From positions 682,001 through 746,000 of the forward strand of contig OW818639.1 of NCBI GenBank assembly GCA_942492795.1: DNA of 64,000 nucleotides, written 5' to 3'. Shown here in pieces: positions 52,795 to 60,615 of the stretch. The notes under the pieces were generated by a model. The model was not told the DNA's origin. It saw only the letters and a list, made by a program, of their open reading frames with translations, and made no database searches. The stretch comes from RGIG3178 sp942492795 (GTDB taxonomy: Bacteria; Bacillota; Clostridia; Christensenellales; QAND01). Numbering within the stretch: position 1 is the stretch's first letter; the number at the start of each line of letters is the position of its first letter. The translations under genes and the position numbers were made by a program.

Positions 52795-52931
52795 AGCATA
52801 TCCTCCCTGATGCGTTTATGTTCTTGCTGATAGTATAGCATACATACGCCATTATGTTGCAGAAAAATAAGACAGATGCTCAACCAATTATACGGCATTG
52901 AGCGTTGGTCTATGTAAATCAAACGGGGTTT

Positions 52932-53417
52932 TCAGGCGAACGGAAGGTTTTTTGCCCATTCGGCCGCTCTATCCGTCTGCTCCTTGCCGTCCGTTTGGGA
53001 AGCCGACCGATAGGAGCTTTCCCCGACGATACGGCTTGCATGCAAGGCCTCCTTCATGGAGCGCATCGGCTTTTCAGCGTCGCCGCCGCCGCTGTTGACA
53101 AACAGCGCCACATTCTTGCCCGCAAGATTTGCTGCGTGTAAAAAAGCGTTCATGGGCGAGGCTATGGTGCCGGCCCAAACGGGTGCTCCCAAGACGATGT
53201 TGCCGTAGTCTGAAAGCGAAGCGGAAAGCTTTAAAAGTTCGGGCTTTCGCTTAAATGACGCAGAAGCCCCGCACACCACCATCTGCAACCAACGCGCACG
53301 CGGGTACGAATGTTTTGTTTTTATCTCCATCAAATCAGCCCCCAAAGCATTCGCGATGCTTTGTGCAATGCGTCTGGTGGTTCCGCTTAGCGAATAATAC
53401 ACAACAGCCGTTTTCAT
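52932..53417 (-). CDS. Flavodoxin
   Basis: 161-residue FMN protein. The phosphate-binding loop YSLSGTTRRIA is at the N-terminus, and the isoalloxazine loops are APVWAGTIASPM and VNSGGGDAEK. It carries electrons between redox partners in the cytoplasm. It lies 38 bases downstream of the flavodiiron gene on the same strand and may be its electron donor or a reporter of the same oxygen/NO response. Confidence 0.9.
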   Translation of the reverse strand: MKTAVVYYSLSGTTRRIAQSIANALGADLMEIKTKHSYPRARWLQMVVCGASASFKRKPELLKLSASLSDYGNIVLGAPVWAGTIASPMNAFLHAANLAGKNVALFVNSGGGDAEKPMRSMKEALHASRIVGESSYRSASQTDGKEQTDRAAEWAKNLPFA

Positions 53418-53455
53418 GGTATCCCGCCTTTATTTTTTTTGATAACTTCTATTTG

Positions 53456-54667
53456 TCAGCTTGTTGATGCAAGCGACGCGGTGATGGCGCAAGCCAACAA
53501 ATCTATTTCGGCTTCATAGGAGGGGGTGAGCGAAGAGCGTATGTCGATGGGTGGGGCAATCAATTCCATGTCCTTCATGCCGGAGAGGATCGCCTGCATC
53601 TCTTTGACGGCGGCGCTTGCCCAAGAATGGCAGCCAATGACCGCCACCTTGCGATTTTTCAAGCCCAGGGCAGCCATCTCGCGAAGCAGCGAATCCATCG
53701 GGAAATAAAGATTCATGTTGTATGTGGGCGACGCGATGACCATGTGGCTGTATTTCCAGGCTTCGGAAATAATATACGAAGCATGCGTTTTGGATACGTC
53801 ATACATGCGCATATCGCGCACGCCAAGCATTGCCAGCTTGTTGGCAAGCACATTCATCGCGTTTTCGGTATTGCCGTACATCGATGCGTAGAGCAGAAGG
53901 ACACCCTGTTTCTCCGGTTCATAGCGGCTCCACATATCATACTTACCCAACAGATACGCAATGTCTTTTCGCCAGATCAACCCGTGCAGCGGGCAAATCA
54001 TGTTGATATCCACGCCTGAAAGCTTCTTGAGCGCGGATTGTACCTGCGCGCCGTAACGTCCGACGATGTTGGCATAATACCGCCGTGCCTCCTCCAGGTA
54101 CGCCATCTCAAAATCCACTTCGTCCGCAAACAGATTGCCGGAAAGCGCACGGAACGATCCGAACGCATCGGTGGAGAAAAGGATGCCGTTTTGCGTTTCA
54201 TAGGTTACCATCACTTCCGGCCAGTGTACCATCGGCGTCATGTAAAAGCGCAGCGTGTGCGATCCGAGAACGATTTCTTCGCCTTCGGATACCGGTTTTT
54301 GGTTTGCGCTGATATCGGTACGGTAGAACTGTGCAAACAACTGAAAGGTCTTTGCGTTCCCGACGACGGCAACGCCCGGATAGCGCTGCACGATTTGCTC
54401 GATGGCTGCGCAATGATCCGGTTCCATATGGTTGACAATCAGGTAGTCAAGCGACCTTCCTGCCAACACATGCTCGACATTTTCCAAGAACAACGTGCTT
54501 ACCGCCGCATCCACGGTATCGATCAGCGCCGTCCTATCATCCAAGATCACATAAGAATTATAGGATACTCCATTGGGTATGGGGAACATGTTTTCAAAGC
54601 GTTCCAGCCGCCTGTCGTTGCCGCCGACCCAAAATATTTTTTCTGCTATCTGCTGTACACAATGCAT
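53456..54667 (-). CDS. Flavodiiron protein (A-type, O2/NO reductase)
   Basis: 403-residue enzyme reducing O2 to water or NO to N2O. The metallo-beta-lactamase-like half has the diiron ligands in NHMEPDH, MVHWPE, STDAFGSF and CPLHGLIW. The C-terminal flavodoxin half has YASMYGNTENAMNVL. No rubredoxin or NADH domain, so class A. The frame extends to 54829, but the ATG at 54667 follows AAGGA and begins MHCVQQIAEKIFWVG as in family members. Protects the anaerobic radical enzymes of the cell. Confidence 0.94.
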   Translation of the reverse strand: MHCVQQIAEKIFWVGGNDRRLERFENMFPIPNGVSYNSYVILDDRTALIDTVDAAVSTLFLENVEHVLAGRSLDYLIVNHMEPDHCAAIEQIVQRYPGVAVVGNAKTFQLFAQFYRTDISANQKPVSEGEEIVLGSHTLRFYMTPMVHWPEVMVTYETQNGILFSTDAFGSFRALSGNLFADEVDFEMAYLEEARRYYANIVGRYGAQVQSALKKLSGVDINMICPLHGLIWRKDIAYLLGKYDMWSRYEPEKQGVLLLYASMYGNTENAMNVLANKLAMLGVRDMRMYDVSKTHASYIISEAWKYSHMVIASPTYNMNLYFPMDSLLREMAALGLKNRKVAVIGCHSWASAAVKEMQAILSGMKDMELIAPPIDIRSSLTPSYEAEIDLLACAITASLASTS

Positions 54668-54827
54668 GGCGTTATCCTTCCTTGGCAGGGTTGTATTTGC
54701 ACTCATTGTATAACAACCTGCGCTTTTCGTACAGGTCTGCCCAAAACCGCACGGTAAAGCGCGTCCGCAGCACCGGCGCATGTCGCGCTGTGCGTTGGCA
54801 ACACTACGAAAAAAGGAGGATGCAAAC

Positions 54828-55019
54828 ATGGATAAAACAGGCGGTCAAACCCCTGAATATGAACATTTGGAGGACCTTTTTGAAAAGTCTGTCATCTCGA
54901 GCACAGAGTGTACCGGAATGGTAGCGGCACCGCCATTGGATCAGGAGCAGGCTGAATCGTACCGGCAGATATATGACATTCCGGTGGAACAGAACGAGGA
55001 TATGACGGAGCACGGGTGA
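54828..55019 (+). CDS. Small 63-residue protein of unknown function
   Basis: Acidic protein with a clear RBS (GGAGG, eight bases before the ATG). Starts MDKTGGQTPEYEHLEDLF, with one Cys and several Tyr and Asp. No membrane segment or known motif. It is divergent from the flavodiiron gene across about 160 bases, so the two could share control. The longer frame from 54780 is not needed. A perfect inverted repeat CTGGATC-AAT-GATCCAG (55058-55074) follows. Confidence 0.5.
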   Translation: MDKTGGQTPEYEHLEDLFEKSVISSTECTGMVAAPPLDQEQAESYRQIYDIPVEQNEDMTEHG

Positions 55020-55263
55020 TGCGGCGGCGTACGCGGCAGCTTGTCCTGTTGTACGGGCTGGATCAATGATCCAGATGAACCAGGAAATCCGGCATCAAAC
55101 GTCTTTCGCACGGCTTATGCTTGTGAAAATATATCAATTGTAGTAAGATAATCCCTGGAAATAATGACTTGCTCTATGGCCTTGTATTGTGTTTCCTTGG
55201 ATGTTCGCCGGGAATAAAAACATGAGGTCATGCAGTCTTTATACTTGAAGGGAGGAAATTACC

Positions 55264-56547
55264 TTGTTTACAATCATCGATGTTATTGGAAGAGAAGTTC
55301 TTGACTCCAGGGGAAACCCCACCGTGGAGGTCGAGGTATACCTGGAAGGCGGCGCGATGGGACGGGCGATTGTGCCCTCCGGCGCATCCACGGGTGCTTT
55401 TGAAGCAGTGGAGCTTCGTGACGGCGACAAGAAGCGTTATGGCGGCAAAGGCGTATGCAAAGCAGTCGCAAACGTCAACGAGATCATATCCGAAGCCATC
55501 ATCGGCATGAACGCGCTGGATCAGGTCTCCATCGACAAAACCATGATCGCGTTGGACGGAACACCCAACAAAGCCAATCTTGGTGCCAACGCCATTTTGG
55601 GCGTTTCGCTGGCGGTCGCAAAAGCGGCAGCGCAGCAGGCAGAAGTACCGCTTTACAAGTACATCGGCGGTGTCAACGCCAAACAGTTGCCGGTTCCGAT
55701 GATGAACGTCATCAACGGCGGCAGGCATGCCGACAGCAGCCTGAACATTCAGGAATTCATGATCTTTCCGGTAGGCGCCCCAAGCTTTAAAGAAGCTATC
55801 CGTATGTGCGCCGAGGTATACGCAAACCTCAAGAGCGTGTTGAGTGCAAAAGGCTTGAGCACCGCCGTCGGTGACGAAGGCGGATTCGCCCCCAACCTCA
55901 AATCGGACGAAGAAGCGCTTGTGGTGATGGTGGAAGCCATTGAAAAATCCGGTTACGTTCCCGGCAAGGATTTTCTGCTTGGCGTCGACGCGGCGGCCAC
56001 CGAAATGTACCAGGAAGAAGACGGCAGCTATCTGTTCTGGAAATCGGGCATCAAGATGACCATGGAAGAAATGGTGGAGTATTGGGTAGACCTATGCAAC
56101 AGATACCCCATCATCTCGCTCGAAGACGTCATGGCGGAAGAGGACTGGGAAGGCTGGAAACTGCTCACCGAGAAACTTGGCAAAAAGGTGCAGCTCGTCG
56201 GCGACGATCTGTTTGTCACCAACACCGAGCGCCTCAAGAAGGGCATCGACATGGGCGTGACCAACAGCATATTGATCAAGCTCAACCAGATCGGCACCCT
56301 CACCGAAACGCTGGATGCCATCCAGATGGCGCACCGCGCGGGCTATTCCACCGTTGTCAGCCACAGGAGCGGCGAGACCGAGGATGTTACCATCTCCGAC
56401 TTTGTTGTTGCCGTCAACGCGGGCCAGATCAAAACCGGCGCGCCGGCGCGCACGGACCGCGTTGCGAAATACAACCAACTGATCCGCATCGAAGAAGAGC
56501 TCGGCGACGCCGCGATATACAGCGCCGACGTGTTCCCGGTGAAATAG
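55264..56547 (+). CDS. eno: Enolase
   Basis: 427-residue glycolytic enzyme (2-phosphoglycerate to phosphoenolpyruvate). Family motifs: EVLDSRGNPTVEVEV, PSGASTGAFEAVELRD, GDEGGFAPN, SLEDVMAEEDWEGW, and the signature ILIKLNQIGTLTET with the catalytic Lys. The start is TTG at 55264 with GGGAGG eight bases upstream. The region before it has only a weak promoter candidate (TTGTGA ... TAAGAT near 55128-55156). Monocistronic, closed by a terminator. Confidence 0.97.
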   Translation: MFTIIDVIGREVLDSRGNPTVEVEVYLEGGAMGRAIVPSGASTGAFEAVELRDGDKKRYGGKGVCKAVANVNEIISEAIIGMNALDQVSIDKTMIALDGTPNKANLGANAILGVSLAVAKAAAQQAEVPLYKYIGGVNAKQLPVPMMNVINGGRHADSSLNIQEFMIFPVGAPSFKEAIRMCAEVYANLKSVLSAKGLSTAVGDEGGFAPNLKSDEEALVVMVEAIEKSGYVPGKDFLLGVDAAATEMYQEEDGSYLFWKSGIKMTMEEMVEYWVDLCNRYPIISLEDVMAEEDWEGWKLLTEKLGKKVQLVGDDLFVTNTERLKKGIDMGVTNSILIKLNQIGTLTETLDAIQMAHRAGYSTVVSHRSGETEDVTISDFVVAVNAGQIKTGAPARTDRVAKYNQLIRIEEELGDAAIYSADVFPVK

Positions 56548-56566
56548 GGCACTATAAAACGCTACA

Positions 56567-56606
56567 CAACATCCCTTTTACACCTTGGTGTAAAAGGGAT
56601 GTTTGG
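56567..56606. terminator. Terminator after enolase
   Basis: AACATCCCTTTTACAC (56568-56583) and GTGTAAAAGGGATGTT (56588-56603) form a 16-base-pair stem followed by TGGTTTTG. A degraded copy of the same hairpin arm lies inside 56565-56605 on the other strand, so it may also end the convergent gene. Confidence 0.85.
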
Positions 56607-56664
56607 TTTTGTGCGCATAGCGCAACCGGATCGCCTTTTTGTTGATGCATCCCACCGCCGGCTC

Positions 56665-57078
56665 TTATCGCCGGGAAATGAGATAACGCTGCATTTCATC
56701 CCGTGCAGATTTGATGGTAGCGACACTGTTGCCGGTGATCGCGTTGTCCATGAGCGCAAGCATGCACTTGCACAACACCTCAACGCCCTTCTCTGTCTCT
56801 TCGCGGCTGACTTCAAGTTTCTGCAACCGCTCCTGTATGTTCAAAATCGGTGTGATCCATCGCTTTATAACCCCGGCGGCACCGCCGGCAACGATCACGG
56901 CACCGCAGATCGCACCGATGACCAGAATAACCTGATTGATGTCCAACCGTCTATTCACCTCATCTTTTCCGCTTTCAAGCGCGGCTGTTGCAATGCCCAA
57001 CACCGAGAAATGCATCCTCACGCCCTGGTGTTGGCAAGCAGCGCTTGCTAAGGATAAATTCCACTTTTTGATTGCCAC
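56665..57078 (-). CDS. Single-helix holin-like protein
   Basis: Up to 137 residues. One membrane helix (VILVIGAICGAVIVAGGAAGV) is followed by a coiled coil and a helical tail (CKCMLALMDNAITGNSVATIKSARDEM). That tail pattern recurs in small phage-type holin or lysis-module proteins of Firmicutes. There are no other phage genes nearby, so it is an orphan. The start is uncertain: GTG at 57078 has a poor RBS, and internal starts (for example ATG at 57015) are possible. Confidence 0.5.
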   Translation of the reverse strand: MAIKKWNLSLASAACQHQGVRMHFSVLGIATAALESGKDEVNRRLDINQVILVIGAICGAVIVAGGAAGVIKRWITPILNIQERLQKLEVSREETEKGVEVLCKCMLALMDNAITGNSVATIKSARDEMQRYLISRR

Positions 57079-57390
57079 AGAAGCACCCGTTTGGCAACGG
57101 AGCCGACGGGCTTTCTATGTAGGATATACAAAGAGCATCGTATGGATAAAGTCGGAAAAATGCTGTTATTGATCGAAATCTATGGGCGGACAATCCGGAG
57201 GTCTGCGTTTGTCAATACAATATATGCGGTATCACACCATTGGGTTTCTCCGTATACGGGTTAAAAATAAGTTTTGTTAGTGACTTGCCCGCGCAAGCGG
57301 CGTGTCACCCGCTTTACGGGACTTTGGAATCAGTAACAGCGGGATTTTGCCAACGCTGTAAAATATTTCGAAAAACCCTGAACTTTCCTA
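57079..57390. other. Gene-free stretch before the amt promoter
   Basis: About 310 bases with no supported gene. No repeat or strong hairpin seen except a short imperfect GCGGCG/CGCCGC-like pairing near 57295-57320. Confidence 0.5.
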
Positions 57391-57419
57391 TTGACACCGG
57401 CATAGTTATGGGATAGACT
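57391..57419 (+). promoter_or_regulatory. Promoter of the amt operon
   Basis: TTGACA (57391-57396), 17-base spacer, TAGACT (57414-57419). Predicted start near 57426, giving a leader of about 450 bases before the first gene. Confidence 0.75.
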
Positions 57420-57465
57420 CAACACAAGATTTGGTCCGCAACAATGCCAAATCCTAAGTCGGTTA

Positions 57466-57509
57466 GGAAGCAAAGATGCTTTCAGATTTTCTGAAAGTGT
57501 CTTTTTTTA
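57466..57509 (+). promoter_or_regulatory. ANTAR antitermination site 1 in amt leader
   Basis: Hairpin GGAAGC-AAAGAU-GCUUUC (57466-57483) with A at loop position 1 and G at 4. Its 3' arm is shared with the terminator CUUUCAGA-UUU-UCUGAAAG (57479-57497) followed by GUGUC and seven U. A preceding hairpin UCCUAA-GUCGG-UUAGGA (about 57452-57468) does not fit the loop rule. Confidence 0.78.
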
Positions 57510-57599
57510 TTCAAAATCGGCGGCGGAAGCAAATCGGCAAAGGGCAGGGATCGGATCGGCGGGCATAACGGCTTATGCGGCAGACATATACAATTCAAT

Positions 57600-57639
57600 A
57601 GCAATGGCGCTTTCAAAGGTTTTTGAAAGCGCCATTTTT
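57600..57639 (+). promoter_or_regulatory. ANTAR antitermination site 2 in amt leader
   Basis: Hairpin AGC-AAUGGC-GCU (57600-57611) has the A1/G4 six-base loop but only a three-pair stem. It overlaps a strong terminator UGGCGCUUUCAAA (57605-57617) with UUUGAAAGCGCCA (57622-57634) followed by five U. Confidence 0.7.
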
Positions 57640-57715
57640 GTTGAAAAGCAAAACGCGACGGACGCCGTTGCCGCATCAACCGTAGGCAGACAAAAAGAGG
57701 AAATTGAAAAAATTA

Positions 57716-57759
57716 TAAAGCAATGGCGCTTTAGGAAGGGATCTAAGCGTCATTTTTTG
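57716..57759 (+). promoter_or_regulatory. ANTAR antitermination site 3 in amt leader
   Basis: Hairpin UAAAGC-AAUGGC-GCUUUA (57716-57733), six pairs, loop identical to site 2. It overlaps a third terminator, AAUGGCGCUUUAG (57722-57734) with CUAAGCGUCAUU (57743-57754), followed by a U run. All three sites must be passed to reach the operon. Confidence 0.78.
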
Positions 57760-57872
57760 CTTGAGAGGGGGAAAAAAGCAACAACATGAAAAAAGGATCT
57801 AAAAAGAAAAAACAGAACCAGACCAACAAGGGATATCACAAAGGCGCAGCAATGCATGGAGGGGTGACAGAT

Positions 57873-58178
57873 ATGAAAGCCGAAGACAAAACGTCAAAGA
57901 TCGAACCTAAAAAAATACTCGCAATCAATGCCCTTTTAATCGCTTCGGTTGCGATCGTGCTAACGGGCGTCGCGCTGATCGTATACAGCTTCGTGTACGG
58001 GATGACCTTTCCCGTGTTGAGCTCCAATGTCCACGGCTCGATCTTCGGGCTGGTCATTGTATTCCTCGGGGTCAGGTATCTGTTGGGAGTGCTCAAGCTC
58101 AAAGCGGAGGTATACAAAACAACGGCGCAGTTCTCCTGGAGCAACTTCAAGAGAACAAAAGCTCAAAAGTGCTTATAA
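57873..58178 (+). CDS. Small membrane protein upstream of amt
   Basis: 101-residue protein with two membrane helices (about 16-39 and 52-69) and basic ends. No family recognised. GGAGGGG before the ATG at 57873 gives good spacing; the upstream ATG at 57786 lies too far from its purine run. It lies between the three leader terminators and amt, 48 bases from amt, so it should share the same nitrogen control and may assist the transporter. Confidence 0.6.
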   Translation: MKAEDKTSKIEPKKILAINALLIASVAIVLTGVALIVYSFVYGMTFPVLSSNVHGSIFGLVIVFLGVRYLLGVLKLKAEVYKTTAQFSWSNFKRTKAQKCL

Positions 58179-58226
58179 AAAATTGAACTTTATAAGAATT
58201 TCTACATTGAGAAAGGATGTAAGGAC

Positions 58227-60257
58227 ATGAAGAAGTCTAAAAAGATTCTGACATTTTTGCTGGTCCTGGCAGTATTGGCTGCGGTTGTTATCGTTTCCAC
58301 AACGATTCCCAACTCCGCTGCTGCGGACCCGACGGGCGCATCTTACGTTGCCACAACCGGCAATGAAACGTTGAACGACGTTGCGGGGACCGCAAAACAG
58401 GCGTTGTTCGGCGCGAACTACACATGGATCATGATCTGTGCGTTTATGGTATTCTTCTTCCAGTGCGGATTTGCGATGGTGGAAACAGGTTTCTGCCGCG
58501 GCAAAAACGCTGCGCATACCATAACCATGAACTTTATGGTCTTTTTGGTAGGTGCAATCGGATATTTTCTCGTCGGTTTTGCCTTGCAGATGGGCGGCTC
58601 CGGCGGAGCAGCGGGACTTGGCACCGGCGGCGCCGCGCTCAACGGCATGCTTTCAATTCCGGGGCTCGGCGGAATCCTGGGGTATAAAGGTTTCGCGTTG
58701 AGCGGGACATATGATGCCGGCGTGTACGCGTTGTTCTTCTTCCAGATGGTATTTATGGATACAACCTGCACCATCCCGACGGGTTCCATGGCGGAGCGCG
58801 TAAAATATTCGGCAATCGTTATCACATCCTTCTTTATTTCGATGTTCCTGTACCCGCTGTTTGGCAACTGGGTATGGGGCGGCGGCTGGCTTGCGACGTT
58901 GGGCAAGACCTTCGGTTTGGGACACGGCGTTGTGGACTTTGCGGGTTCCGCAGTAGTTCATGCCATGGGTGGTATGCTGGCATGGTCTGGAGCCATCGTT
59001 CTTGGGCCCAGGATTGGAAAATTTAAAAAGGACGGAACCGCACGGGCATTCCCAGGACACAACATCCCGATGGCGATCATCGGAACGATCATATTGTTCT
59101 TCTGCTGGTTTGCGTTCAATGCCGGTTCAACGCTCAGTGCTGCGGACTTCAGGCTTTCAGTGGTCGCGACCAACACCATGATCGCGGGTGCTATAGGCGG
59201 ATTGGTCGCCATGTTCTACATGTGGAGCAAATACGGCAAGCCGGACCCGTCCATGACAGCCAACGGTACGTTGGCAGGCCTTGTTGCCATCACGGCGCCT
59301 TGCGCGTTTGTCGATGCATTCTCAGCCCTGATCATCGGAATCGTCGCAGGCTTACTCGTTTGCGTGGCGGTACCGTTCGTTGAAAACAAAATGAAGCTGG
59401 ACGATCCGGTCGGCGCGATTTCCGTTCACGGTGTCAACGGTCTTTGGGGCGTCATAGCAGTGGGCTTGTTTGCAGACGGAGCCTACGGAAGCGGACTAAA
59501 CGGCGTCGCGGGAACTGTAACAGGTTTGTTTTACGGCGGCGGTGTCTCGCAGCTGATGGCCCAGTTGGTTGCCGTTGCAGTCCTGCTCGTATGGGGCTTC
59601 GGCGTATCCTATGTGTTCTTCAAAGTGCTGGATAAGGTCTGGGGGCTGCGCGTGAAGCCCGAAGATGAGCTGGAAGGCCTGGACATTCCGGAAATGGGTG
59701 TCTACGCTTACCCGGATACGCAGCTGACGAGATCCGAGCTCGATTTTAATTCGGCCGACAATGCGCCGATCAAACAGCTCGCCAGATTCAAGACCAATGG
59801 ATTGCTTGAAACCAAGTATGCGCCGCCCGCTTCGGTCACCATGGATCAGGCGATACCGGTTCAGGTCGTTTCCAAGCCGAACGTGCCGGTAGGATCGGAT
59901 GTCAAGATGACTTTGCTTACCATCGTCACCAGGCAGAATAAGTTTGAAGCGCTCAAAGAAGCGATGAACGAAATCGGCGTAACGGGCATGACGGTAACAC
60001 AGGTGTTGGGATTCGGCATTCAGAAAGGGTCGACCGAATACTACCGGGGCGCTCCGATGGAAGTGAATTTGCTGCCCAAGGTGCAGGTGGATATCGTGGT
60101 CGCCAAGGTCCCTGTAAGAACCGTGATCGAAACGGCCAAGAAAGTGCTTTACACCGGAAAAGTCGGCGACGGCAAGATATTCATCTACGATGTGGAAAAC
60201 GTCGTAAGGGTGCGTACCGGCGAAGAGGGCTACGATGCCTTGCAGGATGAAGATTGA
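58227..60257 (+). CDS. amt: Ammonium transporter fused to a PII signalling domain
   Basis: 676-residue fusion. A signal peptide (residues 1-33) is followed by an Amt channel of about 11 helices (residues 60-470: FFQCGFAMVETGFCR, DFAGSAVVHAMGG, FAFNAGS, VHGVNGLWG). A linker of about 85 residues leads to a complete PII (GlnK-like) domain at about 559-670: KFEALKEAMNEIGVTGMTV, T-loop GSTEYYRGAPMEV and GKVGDGKIFIYDVE. Free GlnK blocks AmtB; here the sensor is tethered, so ATP/ADP/2-oxoglutarate could gate transport in cis. Transcription passes three ANTAR-type terminators. Confidence 0.93.
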   Translation: MKKSKKILTFLLVLAVLAAVVIVSTTIPNSAAADPTGASYVATTGNETLNDVAGTAKQALFGANYTWIMICAFMVFFFQCGFAMVETGFCRGKNAAHTITMNFMVFLVGAIGYFLVGFALQMGGSGGAAGLGTGGAALNGMLSIPGLGGILGYKGFALSGTYDAGVYALFFFQMVFMDTTCTIPTGSMAERVKYSAIVITSFFISMFLYPLFGNWVWGGGWLATLGKTFGLGHGVVDFAGSAVVHAMGGMLAWSGAIVLGPRIGKFKKDGTARAFPGHNIPMAIIGTIILFFCWFAFNAGSTLSAADFRLSVVATNTMIAGAIGGLVAMFYMWSKYGKPDPSMTANGTLAGLVAITAPCAFVDAFSALIIGIVAGLLVCVAVPFVENKMKLDDPVGAISVHGVNGLWGVIAVGLFADGAYGSGLNGVAGTVTGLFYGGGVSQLMAQLVAVAVLLVWGFGVSYVFFKVLDKVWGLRVKPEDELEGLDIPEMGVYAYPDTQLTRSELDFNSADNAPIKQLARFKTNGLLETKYAPPASVTMDQAIPVQVVSKPNVPVGSDVKMTLLTIVTRQNKFEALKEAMNEIGVTGMTVTQVLGFGIQKGSTEYYRGAPMEVNLLPKVQVDIVVAKVPVRTVIETAKKVLYTGKVGDGKIFIYDVENVVRVRTGEEGYDALQDED

Positions 60258-60310
60258 TCTGATATCAAAGAGGGAGTTTTAGGATCCCGTTTGTGCAGAA
60301 CGGAAAAGGG

Positions 60311-60340
60311 AAGCCGCGGCAGCAATGCCGCGGCTTTTTC
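60311..60340 (+). terminator. Terminator after amt
   Basis: AAGCCGCGGC (60311-60320) pairs with GCCGCGGCTT (60327-60336) across a short loop, followed by TTTCC. Confidence 0.88.
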
Positions 60341-60365
60341 CATTCCATCCAAAGGAAGTCCCGCA

Positions 60366-60394
60366 TTGACACCCTGGCGCGTCGGGTGTACGCT
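60366..60394 (+). promoter_or_regulatory. Promoter of the ABC-F gene
   Basis: TTGACA (60366-60371), 17-base spacer, TACGCT (60389-60394), about 28 bases before the leader peptide start. The -35 is perfect and the -10 weak. Confidence 0.6.
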
Positions 60395-60421
60395 TAATAC
60401 ATAACAAACCGGAGGTGCGCG

Positions 60422-60442
60422 ATGCGTCATTTTTCTTGCTGA
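60422..60442 (+). CDS. Leader peptide MRHFSC
   Basis: Six-codon open frame (ATG at 60422, TGA at 60440-60442) with a strong RBS (CGGAGG, six bases upstream). Far too short to be a functional protein, but in the right place and form to be a regulatory leader peptide in front of an antibiotic-responsive ABC-F gene. Its last codons and stop (60432-60440) can pair with 60492-60500, see the attenuator. Confidence 0.7.
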   Translation: MRHFSC

Positions 60443-60603
60443 CAAAACGGGCATACGAAACAGAGGGAAGTGCCTTTTTTTGGTATGCAAAAGCAAGAGA
60501 GCGATGCGATTGATTCATTCCGGTTCGACCGAACACATGGGGACGACTGTCCTTTCGAACAGATGGAGCTGCAGGATTTGCTTTCTTGCAGCTACTCTTT
60601 TTT
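60432..60603 (+). promoter_or_regulatory. Leader-peptide attenuator of the ABC-F gene
   Basis: Four segments can pair in exclusive ways. Segment 1, UUUCUUGCU (60432-60440, in the leader ORF), pairs with segment 2, AGCAAGAGA (60492-60500). Segment 2, as GCAAGAGAGC (60493-60502), also pairs with segment 3, GCUUUCUUGC (60580-60589). Segment 3 overlaps the 3' arm of a terminator, AGCUGCAGGA (60567-60576) with 60584-60593, ending in six U (60598-60603). A ribosome stalled on the leader would cover segment 1, free segment 2, and prevent termination. An extra hairpin or weak terminator occupies 60450-60488. Confidence 0.7.
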
Positions 60604-60615
60604 GGAGGGATTTTC

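Noticed and set aside
52618..52830. 70-residue plus-strand frame opposite the small acidic gene
   Set aside because: No RBS; it is the complement of the better supported 46-codon gene on the minus strand.
57440..57720. Search for the second (P1) ANTAR hairpin upstream of each amt switch
   Set aside because: Several small hairpins can be drawn, but none has a six-base loop with A1 and G4, so no P1 is claimed.
57604..57789. 61-residue open frame in the amt leader
   Set aside because: It runs through two terminators and antiterminator sites, has no ribosome-binding site and an unlikely composition.
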